This document shows, in pieces, positions 56,008 to 63,018 of a DNA stretch of 64,000 nt (within the stretch, counting starts at the first letter, position 1; every line of letters starts with the position of its first letter). This DNA is from Sphingomonadaceae bacterium (GTDB lineage: Bacteria; Pseudomonadota; Alphaproteobacteria; Sphingomonadales; Sphingomonadaceae). Position numbers and translations under genes: made by a program. The stretch is taken from the NCBI GenBank assembly GCA_025056155.1, contig JANWWL010000001.1, forward strand, positions 124,001 through 188,000. The letters run 5' to 3'. Below the pieces are notes generated by a model that worked only from the letters and a program-made list of their open reading frames with translations, ran no database searches and was not told where the DNA came from.

Positions 56008-56102
56008 ACAGGGTTCCTCGGGATTGGTTCGTGTCGACCATCGTCGGTCCTCCTGGACAGGCCGGAACCGGGGCTGGTGACCGAGGTTCGGGGAGACGAG
56101 CG

Positions 56103-56741
56103 ATGGAGACCGCTGTCGTGCACCGGGCTTGGGGTGCATGGCCCTTGGCCGCCACGGGGTTGGTCCTGGCCGGGATGGCGATCGGTTTTCCAGGGCCGGT
56201 GGCTTGGCCGGCGGCTGCGGGGGTCGTCGTCTGGAAGAACCCGGCCGATGGCTTCTGGGACGTTGCCGACAATTGGGACCCTGGCATTCCGGGCCCGGGC
56301 GACATCGTGGACCTGACCGGCAACGCTGCGGGCTACGCGATCAAGATCCGCAACAACGTGGGTCAGGTTCAGGAGGTCAAGTCGAAGGCCATCGTCCGGA
56401 TGGGAAACAATTCCCGGCTGAGCGTCGTAGACAAGTTCGACAACCAGGCGCTGACCGAGATCATCCAGGGCACGCTGGTTCTCGACGGAGCCTCGACCCT
56501 CAAGGGCTTCTTCATGAACCAGGCCGTCCTTGAAGGGACAGGCAACGCCACCGTCAAGGGTGTGACGACCTACGTGAACGCCTTCCACCACGGCCCGGGC
56601 ACCACGCGGCACGAGGGGGATGGTCATCCTCCAGACCGGCCCGCTGGCGGTGGGCGGCGGTCGCACGCTTGTCTTCGCCGACCGGGTATCCGACGTGCCG
56701 GGGTTGGGCTTTGGCATCAACGTCCATCCCGCGGGGAGTGA
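56103..56741 (+). CDS. N-terminal part of the large PEP-CTERM protein (frame broken at 56615-56619)
   Basis: The ATG at 56103, with GGGGAGA upstream, opens a secreted protein: a signal peptide of about 40 residues (hydrophobic PLAATGLVLAGMAIGF, Ala-rich end), then WKNPADGFWDVADNWDPG and IPGPGDIVDL, a lead-in common in large bacterial repeat proteins. Homology to the downstream repeats (GTTRHEG, as in GTTRHVG later) runs until the five-G run; after that this frame is nonsense until its stop. The gene continues one frame over at about 56620. Removing one G joins both parts. Confidence 0.7.
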   Translation: METAVVHRAWGAWPLAATGLVLAGMAIGFPGPVAWPAAAGVVVWKNPADGFWDVADNWDPGIPGPGDIVDLTGNAAGYAIKIRNNVGQVQEVKSKAIVRMGNNSRLSVVDKFDNQALTEIIQGTLVLDGASTLKGFFMNQAVLEGTGNATVKGVTTYVNAFHHGPGTTRHEGDGHPPDRPAGGGRRSHACLRRPGIRRAGVGLWHQRPSRGE

Positions 56742-58890
56742 CGAGCCGGGCACCGTGCGGATCGCGGCCGGCGGACGGTTCACGGTGCTGGCAGGGAGCA
56801 TTGGTTCGGCGCGTGGCGGCGGCCTGTTCGCCATCGAGAACGGGGGCCTCTTCCGCCACCTGGGCCCCAACCAGATCGTGTTCAACGCGCCCTTCCGCAA
56901 CGAGGGGCTGCTGTCGATCGAGGGCGGGGAGTTCCGGCTGGGCGGCGAGAGCCGCCTCGGCGGCTTGGTCTCCGTCACCGACGGCGGCATCCTGCGCATC
57001 GAATGGGGCGTCCACGAGCTCGCCTCGCCGGTCCTCGACGGCGACGGCTTTCTCGAGATCGCCGGCGGGGTCGTGACGGTCAACGATCCCACGACCATCG
57101 CGGGCGTCACCTTCGTCCAGAGCGAGGGGGAGCTGACCGGGATCGGCCTGCTCACCGTGGCGGGCCCGGCGCGCTACACCAGCTCCGGGATCCAGACGGG
57201 GGTGGGGGACACGGTGCACACCGGCCCCGTCACCTTCGGGTTGGGGGGCGTCGGCCTCGACCGCGGCCGCACGCTGGTCCTGGAGGGCGGGGCCACCACC
57301 GACCTCGGGTTCATCATCCGCCTCGACGCGAACGTGGCCACCCCGGGGGCGGGGATCCTCAGGAACGAGGTCGGGTCCACCCTCCTCGACGTCACGACCC
57401 TCAACACCGGCGTGTTCAGCCTGAGCGGGCTCGGGGAGTTCCTCAACAAGGGGGCCTACCGCAAGACGGGCCCGTCGGTCACCACGATCCAGGCCCCGTT
57501 CCGCTCCGAGGGCCTTGTCGACGTCAAGGCGGGCACGCTGCGCCTTGCCCAGACGAGCCGGCTCTCGGGCGGCGTGATCATCGAGACCGGGGGCGTCTTG
57601 GAATATCTGGGCGGCCAGCACGTGATCGACGGCGCGAGCTTCGCGGGCGACCCCTCGGGCGCCCTCGTCATGACGGGCGGGGCCACCGTGCGCATCGACG
57701 GGCCCGAGGCGTTCGACGGCTTCACCTTCATCCAGACGGGCGGGAGCGTGCTGACCGGCGTGGGGGCGCTGACCGTCGCCGGGCCCACGATCTACCGCGG
57801 CACCGCCTACCAGGAAGGCTCGGGCCGCACCGTGCACACGGGCCATGTCTCGATCGATCCCGGTGCCAGCATCGTCCTCGACCGCGGCTGGCGGCTCGAG
57901 TTCGCGAACGAAGTCACGACCGCCGGCAGCTTCACCATCACGCTCGACCGCAGCGGCGCCACGCCCGACGGCGGGGTGCTCGCGATCGCCCGCGGGGCCA
58001 CCTTCGCCGACCTGACGAGCGGCCCCTCCACCGTCCGGACCCTGACCGGCGAGGGCCTGTTCGTGAGCGACGGGCGCTACGTGAAGTCGGGCCCTTCGGT
58101 CACGACCATCCGGTCGGCCTTCTTCCAGTTCGACAAGGGCTCGCTCGAGGTGCAGGCCGGCACGCTGCGGTTCACGGCGGGGCCGGGCGAGCACTTCGGC
58201 ACGTTCGAGATCGGCGATAGCGGGACGCTCGCCTTCGAGGGCGGTACGCACGAGCTGAAGGGCGTCACCGCCATCGGCAAGCCGGGCGGCGTGCTGCGGC
58301 TGGGCGGCGGCACGCTCGTCGTCAACGCATACCAGGAGTTCAAGGGGTTCACCTTCGTCCACACGGGAAACGCGCTGCTCGAGGGCACCGGCACGCTCGC
58401 CGTCGAAGGCCCCGCCACCTACAGCGGGGTCGCCCGCCAGCAGGGAACCGGCACGACGCGGCACGTGGGCACGGTGGTGATCGCGGCCGACAGCACCCTG
58501 CGGCTCGACGGAGGCCGTCTCCTCCAGTTCGACAACACGGCCGCCGTGATGGGCGGGGGGTTTACGATCGACCTCAACCCGACCGCCGACCCCGGCAGCG
58601 CCACCTTGCGGATCGGGATGGGCGGGATCTTCTCCGACATCGCCTCGAGCCCCACCTCCCGGATCCAGGCCTGGTTCGGCGGCGGACGGCTCGAGAATTT
58701 CGGCGGCTACCTCAAGACCAACACGGGCACGACCACCATCTCCGTCCCGTTCCTGAACGAAGGCAACGTGACGGTGAAGAACGGCACCCTGCGCGTGACC
58801 GGCCCGCTCGACGGGGCCTCGGGCACCCGCCTCGGGCTCGGCACCTGGGTGGCGGAAGGCCCTGGCACGATCACCTTCGGGACGGGGACG
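56565..58890 (+). repeat. Four protein-level tandem repeats of 201-209 residues
   Basis: Units begin at about 56565, 57169, 57787 and 58414, at the pattern (A/T)xY-x10-GT-xHTG-V. Successive starts differ by 603 (after removing one G), 618 and 627 nt. Each unit has, in order, a HTG block, an LDxGR strand, an LD-x-SGATP turn, a KSGPSVTTI strand, an AGTLR strand and a GG-x-H segment. The fourth unit fades near 58890. Confidence 0.8.
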
Positions 58891-60297
58891 GGGATGTCGA
58901 GCCTCGTGACCAACGCGGCCGACTTGACGCTCGCCTTCCCCGGAAGCGCGATCGTCTCGGGCGATCCCGCACGTCCGATCGAGGCGACGCTCGCCGTCAA
59001 CGACGGCGCGCTCCGGCTGCGCAACGGCCGGAACTGCACGGCCACCGCCGCGGGCGGCGTGTTCACCAACAACGGAATCCTCGAGCTCGCCGGCGGGATC
59101 TTCGCGGCCACCACGCTGCGCAACTCGGGCATCATCACCGGCACCGGCGGGATCGAGGCGCCGATCGTCAACATCGGCTCGGAGGTGCGGGCCGAGGGGG
59201 GGACGCTGCGCACCCGCCAGATCACGGGCGGCGGCCACGTCGTGGTGGCCGATGGCGCCACCCTCGACATGACCGAGGCCACCGCTCCGTCGTCGGTGCG
59301 GACGCTGTCGCTCGAGGGCCCGGGCGCCCGGCTCGACCTTGGCGCTGAGGACATCGAGGTCCGCCAGGACTATCGCAACGCCCGCTTCGGCTCGGGCGAT
59401 GCCTTCGATGCCCGGGCGGGTGTGTCGGGGGCGGGCCGGATCCTGGCCGCGGACGCCCGGCAGCACCTCGCAGGGCCCGGCGTGGCGGGTGGCGACACGC
59501 CGACCCCGGTGCTCGCCTTCGGCACCGTCCGGGTCGGGGAGACGATCAGCCTCCTCATCCGCAACGAGGGGGCGCTCACCACGCTGCGCGGGGCGGTGGG
59601 CCGCGGTGGCGCGCCGGGCTTCGAGCTTCTGGGCGGAGAAAGTTTCGTTCTGGCACCCGGCGCCACCTTCGGCTTCGGTCTCGTCGCGCGGACGGCCGGC
59701 GATGCCACCGGGCAGACGGTCCGCGTCAGCAACAACTTCGACAACGTGCCCGACCAGAGGCTGCGCCTTCTGGGCGCGGTCAACAACCTGGCGCGTCCGG
59801 CCTTCACCCGCTTCGGCGCCGAGCTGCCCTTCGATGCCGGGGCCGGGGCCTTCGTCGCCGACCTCGGGCGGGTGCGGCGCGGCGGCCTTCTCGAGCTGCC
59901 GGGGTTCGGACTGGGCAACCTTGCCACGACACCGGCCGATGACCTTTCCGGGCGCATCATGGGCCCGCCCTCGGGGCCCTTCGGACTGTCGGGCCCCATC
60001 GACGTGGACCCTCTGGCACCCGGCAGGGTCGCGGGGCCCTTCGCTCTCGTCCTCGATCGTTCGGCCACCGGCCGGTTCACGGGTTGGTTCACCTTCGACG
60101 GTGTCGGCACCAACGCAAGCGACCGAGAAGGGCTGCCGCTCGGCGCCATCCTGCTTCTTTCCGTCCAGATTTCGGGCTGGAGCGGTGCGCCCATTCCGGA
60201 ACCGGCCACCTGGGCCCTGATGGTGGCGGGCTTCGGGTTGGTGGGTGGGGCGCTGCGGCGGCATCGGCGCCTCGACCGGCCTGCCTCCGCCGCCTAG
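56620..60297 (+). CDS. Large repeat protein with C-terminal PEPxxWA-CTERM sorting signal (main reading frame)
   Basis: 1225 aa, secreted and surface- or matrix-bound if the N-terminal part at 56103 is joined. Mostly Gly/Thr/Val-rich beta-helix-like repeats of about 205 residues (TVHTG ... LDRG ... KSGPSVTTI ... AGTLR ... EGG). After about residue 760 comes a non-repeat region with AFGTVRVGETISLLIRNEGA, like choice-of-anchor domains. The end is PEPATWALMVAGFGLVGGAL plus RRHRR: PEP motif, membrane segment, basic cluster, the exosortase/PEP-CTERM signal. No exosortase or polysaccharide gene lies in the window. Confidence 0.85.
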   Translation: MVILQTGPLAVGGGRTLVFADRVSDVPGLGFGINVHPAGSDEPGTVRIAAGGRFTVLAGSIGSARGGGLFAIENGGLFRHLGPNQIVFNAPFRNEGLLSIEGGEFRLGGESRLGGLVSVTDGGILRIEWGVHELASPVLDGDGFLEIAGGVVTVNDPTTIAGVTFVQSEGELTGIGLLTVAGPARYTSSGIQTGVGDTVHTGPVTFGLGGVGLDRGRTLVLEGGATTDLGFIIRLDANVATPGAGILRNEVGSTLLDVTTLNTGVFSLSGLGEFLNKGAYRKTGPSVTTIQAPFRSEGLVDVKAGTLRLAQTSRLSGGVIIETGGVLEYLGGQHVIDGASFAGDPSGALVMTGGATVRIDGPEAFDGFTFIQTGGSVLTGVGALTVAGPTIYRGTAYQEGSGRTVHTGHVSIDPGASIVLDRGWRLEFANEVTTAGSFTITLDRSGATPDGGVLAIARGATFADLTSGPSTVRTLTGEGLFVSDGRYVKSGPSVTTIRSAFFQFDKGSLEVQAGTLRFTAGPGEHFGTFEIGDSGTLAFEGGTHELKGVTAIGKPGGVLRLGGGTLVVNAYQEFKGFTFVHTGNALLEGTGTLAVEGPATYSGVARQQGTGTTRHVGTVVIAADSTLRLDGGRLLQFDNTAAVMGGGFTIDLNPTADPGSATLRIGMGGIFSDIASSPTSRIQAWFGGGRLENFGGYLKTNTGTTTISVPFLNEGNVTVKNGTLRVTGPLDGASGTRLGLGTWVAEGPGTITFGTGTGMSSLVTNAADLTLAFPGSAIVSGDPARPIEATLAVNDGALRLRNGRNCTATAAGGVFTNNGILELAGGIFAATTLRNSGIITGTGGIEAPIVNIGSEVRAEGGTLRTRQITGGGHVVVADGATLDMTEATAPSSVRTLSLEGPGARLDLGAEDIEVRQDYRNARFGSGDAFDARAGVSGAGRILAADARQHLAGPGVAGGDTPTPVLAFGTVRVGETISLLIRNEGALTTLRGAVGRGGAPGFELLGGESFVLAPGATFGFGLVARTAGDATGQTVRVSNNFDNVPDQRLRLLGAVNNLARPAFTRFGAELPFDAGAGAFVADLGRVRRGGLLELPGFGLGNLATTPADDLSGRIMGPPSGPFGLSGPIDVDPLAPGRVAGPFALVLDRSATGRFTGWFTFDGVGTNASDREGLPLGAILLLSVQISGWSGAPIPEPATWALMVAGFGLVGGALRRHRRLDRPASAA

Positions 60298-60305
60298 CGT
60301 CCCGA

Positions 60306-60629
60306 ATGCGATCCACGGCCGAGCTGCTCGACGGTCTGGCCCTCGCCCTGGCCCTGGCCGGTCTTGGCACCTTCGTCGGACGGGCAACCCTCGAGGTCCG
60401 GCTCGCCGACCTCGAACTTCAGGTGGCCGAGCGCCAGCGCGAGCTGGCCGAGGCCGAGGTCGTAAGTCAGGTGAACGGACGGCTCATCCGGATGCTGGCT
60501 AAAGCCGCCGCCGAACGGAACGACGCGGCCTTGCGCGATCTTCTGGCTCGGCATGGCGTGACCTTTACCGTCGCGCCGGCCCCTGTAGGTGCCGGAAGGC
60601 CGGTCGCCGCCCCAGACGGTGAACCCTGA
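60306..60629 (+). CDS. Small membrane protein with coiled coil
   Basis: 107 aa: one hydrophobic segment near the N-terminus (LLDGLALALALAGLGTFVG) followed by a charged helix likely to form a coiled coil (EVRLADLELQVAERQRELAE, AEVVSQVNGRLIRMLAKAAA) and a Pro/Ala tail. I recognise no family. It begins 9 bp after the PEP-CTERM stop, so it is likely on the same transcript. Topology resembles small bitopic partner proteins, but function is unknown. Confidence 0.65.
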   Translation: MRSTAELLDGLALALALAGLGTFVGRATLEVRLADLELQVAERQRELAEAEVVSQVNGRLIRMLAKAAAERNDAALRDLLARHGVTFTVAPAPVGAGRPVAAPDGEP

Positions 60630-60630
60630 C

Positions 60631-61011
60631 ATGCCGGAGTCGACGGCCGACTCCGCGCCGACCCACGAGACTCGAACCGCATCGGCGCACCTGCCGCTGG
60701 TGGCCGATGGCCGCCCGTCGGCAGGGACGGTGGTGCCCCGCCTGGCGCTGTGCCTCGGCGTGCTTGTGCTGTTGCTCGACCAGGCCACCGCCACCTGGCG
60801 GTTGGTCAAGATCCGAGACCGTCTTGCCGAACGACACGCCACGCAGGCCGAGCTGCTCAAGCAGGCCGCCCGCTTCGAAGCTCAACTTGAAGGGCTGGCC
60901 GCCGGTACGGCGCTGCTGGCGCAGTCCGGCAACCCCAACGCCGCCGCAATCGTCGCGACCCTCGAACGCGAGGGGATCAGGATCAAGTCCGACGGCGTGG
61001 CCACGCGCTGA
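60631..61011 (+). CDS. Second small membrane protein with coiled coil
   Basis: 126 aa: a polar N-terminus, one membrane segment (VVPRLALCLGVLVLLLDQATAT), then a coiled-coil helix (LVKIRDRLAERHATQAELLK) and a short C-terminal domain (NPNAAAIVATLEREGIRIKS). It follows the first small membrane protein after one base. The two share layout but not clear sequence identity; they may pair through the coiled coils (inference). Confidence 0.65.
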   Translation: MPESTADSAPTHETRTASAHLPLVADGRPSAGTVVPRLALCLGVLVLLLDQATATWRLVKIRDRLAERHATQAELLKQAARFEAQLEGLAAGTALLAQSGNPNAAAIVATLEREGIRIKSDGVATR

Positions 61012-61079
61012 GCGACCGCGGAGCGTGCCGGCCGTGTCACGGCCGGTCGAACGGCGAAGCGGGCGGTTGTCCCGCCAAC

Positions 61080-61107
61080 TTGTCGATGACATCGGGCCAG
61101 CCTACGA
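61080..61107 (+). promoter_or_regulatory. Possible promoter of the VOC-cytochrome-oxidase operon
   Basis: TTGTCG (61080-61085), 16 nt, CTACGA (61102-61107). It supports the ATG at 61134 as start of the first gene, with a leader of about 20 nt. Confidence 0.35.
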
Positions 61108-61133
61108 TGGCGTCCCAAGCGGGTGTCGTGGCC

Positions 61134-62156
61134 ATGGCGTGTTCACCTCGGTGCTTGGCCGTGGTCGGAGCGCTCGTGATGGGCTGGATGGTGGAAGCCG
61201 CGTTGTCGTCGGAAGGTTTTGACCCCCTGGCGCCGCGGCCGTCGGACGGGGCGGGCCCGGTCTCCCCATTGATGGGCGTCGTGGTGGCGAGCGGCGACCC
61301 CGACCGGTTCGCCCGCCTGCTGAGCCAGGGCCTTGGCCTCCAGGCCATGCCGGGCGCACCGGGCCAGGGGATGGCGTTCGTGCGCCCCGGCGTGGAGCCG
61401 CCCGCGATGGTGTATCTGGAAGCGGCACCGCCTGAGGCGCCGGCGCGGCGGCCGGGATACGATGCCGCGATCGCCGGCCCCCTGGCCGCGGGCTTTGCGG
61501 TGGCCGATGCCTCGCGGATCGTCACCCACCTCGAAGGCCTCGGGGTGCGCACGACGGCCGGCGTCGTCGAGATGACGCTGCCCGACGGTCAAGGCGGAAC
61601 CTACCGGGTGCGCGAGGCGCACGTTGAGGCTCCTGACGGCGTGCTGTTCCTCGGCATCGATCGCGGGACGATGACTCCGGTCTCTCCCATCGATTCCGCC
61701 ACCGGGGTCGGCGGGCCGGCCTATGCCAGCGCGGTGGTGACCGACCGCGCCTGGGCCGGCCGGGTGTTGACCGACGTGCTGGGCTACGAGCGGCGCCGGG
61801 CCTTCGCGTTCCGCAGCTCCGGCCTCGCGGGCGGTCTCAACCTGCCCGAAGGGACGCCGGTGACCCTGGAACAATGGTTCGCGCCCGGCGCCCGGACGGG
61901 CTACCTGGTGCTGCTGGACGTGGGTGCCGCCATGCGGCCGGGCCCCGCGGCCGTCGCCATGCGCGGCATCCAGGGCTGGTTGTTCACGACCGACCGGCTG
62001 GATGCGGCGCTCGACCGAGCGCGAGCGCTGGGCCTCGCCCCGCCGGCACCGCGACGGGTGCGCCGGCCCGGCGTCGGCTGCGTGCGCGAGGCGCCGTTGC
62101 CCGTGCCGGGGCTTGCCACGCTCATCCTCATGGAGCGGGCTCAGGGCTGCCCGTGA
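61134..62156 (+). CDS. Exported VOC (glyoxalase-fold) family protein
   Basis: About 340 aa with an N-terminal hydrophobic export segment (CLAVVGALVMGWMVEAALS). Two VOC-type modules can be seen: GVVVASGDPDRFARLLSQGLGL, and later AYASAVVTDRAWAGRVLTDVLGYERR. Metal ligands of glyoxalase are not obvious. In-frame ATGs at 61086 and 61107 are alternative starts; 61134 gives the shortest n-region. It is the first gene of a coupled set of four. Substrate unknown. Confidence 0.65.
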   Translation: MACSPRCLAVVGALVMGWMVEAALSSEGFDPLAPRPSDGAGPVSPLMGVVVASGDPDRFARLLSQGLGLQAMPGAPGQGMAFVRPGVEPPAMVYLEAAPPEAPARRPGYDAAIAGPLAAGFAVADASRIVTHLEGLGVRTTAGVVEMTLPDGQGGTYRVREAHVEAPDGVLFLGIDRGTMTPVSPIDSATGVGGPAYASAVVTDRAWAGRVLTDVLGYERRRAFAFRSSGLAGGLNLPEGTPVTLEQWFAPGARTGYLVLLDVGAAMRPGPAAVAMRGIQGWLFTTDRLDAALDRARALGLAPPAPRRVRRPGVGCVREAPLPVPGLATLILMERAQGCP

Positions 62157-62611
62157 GCGGTGCCCTCGCCATCCTGACCGCCGCGGCCTTGGTGCCCCCG
62201 CCGGCGGCCGACGGGCCCCCGTACGACCCCGACCGCTGCGATGGCCGACCCGTCCTGATGGTCGTGGATGGTCGCATTCAGGATGCCCAGCGCCTGCGCA
62301 CCTATGCCGAGGCGCTGCGCGCCTCGGGCCTCTACCCCGAACTCAAGGCCTATTACCTGAACGCGCCCCGCCCCATCGCCGTGTTCGAAGGCACGCCGCC
62401 GCCCGAGCGCTCGATCCTGATCGTGCGGTTCCCCTGTCTGGCTCATGCGCGGGCTTTCTGGTTTTCCAAGACCTATCAGGAGCGTATCCGGCCGCTGCGC
62501 TTAAACCCGTCGGCCGGCGACTTCCTGGTGACCGTGCATCCCGAATTGCCCGTGCCGGCCTACGCGCACCCGCCCGAGACCCGCACGTCGACCGGGACGG
62601 CCGACCCATGA
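62153..62611 (+). CDS. DUF1330-like exported protein
   Basis: 152 aa; GTG start overlaps the preceding stop (GTGA). Short hydrophobic N-terminus (ALAILTAAALVPPPA), then a ferredoxin-like alpha/beta domain of DUF1330 type: LMVVDGRIQDAQRLRTYAEA, IAVFEGTPPPERSILIVRFP, and FWFSKTYQERIRPLRLN. DUF1330 proteins are small, often dimeric and of unknown role. The DUF1330 pattern VFEG...IIVxFP is well kept. Coupled to the cytochrome c gene by a 4-bp overlap. Confidence 0.75.
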   Translation: MSGALAILTAAALVPPPAADGPPYDPDRCDGRPVLMVVDGRIQDAQRLRTYAEALRASGLYPELKAYYLNAPRPIAVFEGTPPPERSILIVRFPCLAHARAFWFSKTYQERIRPLRLNPSAGDFLVTVHPELPVPAYAHPPETRTSTGTADP

Positions 62612-63018
62612 GGCGGCTTGCGATCGCGCTGGCCGCCCTGTGGCCTGGGCTTGCGCACGCCCAGGCGATGCCGGAGGAGGACGCCGAGGTGCGGCGCGGC
62701 CGCTTGCTCTTCCTGCAATGCCGCGCGTGCCATACCCTGGCCGCCGGGGAGGCGCATCGGGTGGGCCCCAACCTGTGGGGTGTGCTCGACCGGCCCGTCG
62801 GTTCGGCCGCGGGCTTCGCCTATTCGCCGGCCCTGTCGCGCTGGGGCGGGCGCTGGACGCCCGAGCGCCTGGATGCCTTCCTCGCCGATCCGGCCGGCGC
62901 GGTTCCCGGCACCACGATGGCCTTCGGCGGTCTGGCCCGGCCCGAGGACCGCCGCGCCCTGGCCCGCTTCCTGGCGCAGGCGACCCGGGCGGCAGGCCCA
63001 GGGCGCATTCCTCCATGA
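62608..63018 (+). CDS. Periplasmic class I cytochrome c
   Basis: 136 aa. Signal peptide ending GLAHA, one heme site CRACH (C38, C41, H42), a GPNLWGV block and axial Met at about residue 104 (PGTTMAFGG). It is a mitochondrial-type soluble cytochrome c. It overlaps both neighbours by 4 bp and lies directly upstream of a Tat-exported flavin amine oxidase, so it is probably that enzyme's electron acceptor (inference by analogy with nicotine oxidoreductase NicA2 and its cytochrome). Confidence 0.92.
   Translation: MRRLAIALAALWPGLAHAQAMPEEDAEVRRGRLLFLQCRACHTLAAGEAHRVGPNLWGVLDRPVGSAAGFAYSPALSRWGGRWTPERLDAFLADPAGAVPGTTMAFGGLARPEDRRALARFLAQATRAAGPGRIPP

Larger units (their letters stand above)
55447..56102. 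other. Intergenic region upstream of the PEP-CTERM gene
   Basis: About 655 bp. The first 400 bp show no gene, only low-quality ORFs in several frames. From about 55860 the base composition becomes more AT-rich and carries the inverted repeat (55903-55955) and the sigma-54 promoter (55992-56007). No -35/-10 pair of the usual kind was found next to the gene. Confidence 0.65.

Noticed and set aside
56554-60387. Minus-strand ORF of 1277 codons opposite the PEP-CTERM gene
   Set aside because: It is the antisense shadow of a GC-rich repeat gene; its protein is Arg/Gly/Pro-rich with no domain, and the plus strand has signal peptide, repeats and a sorting signal.
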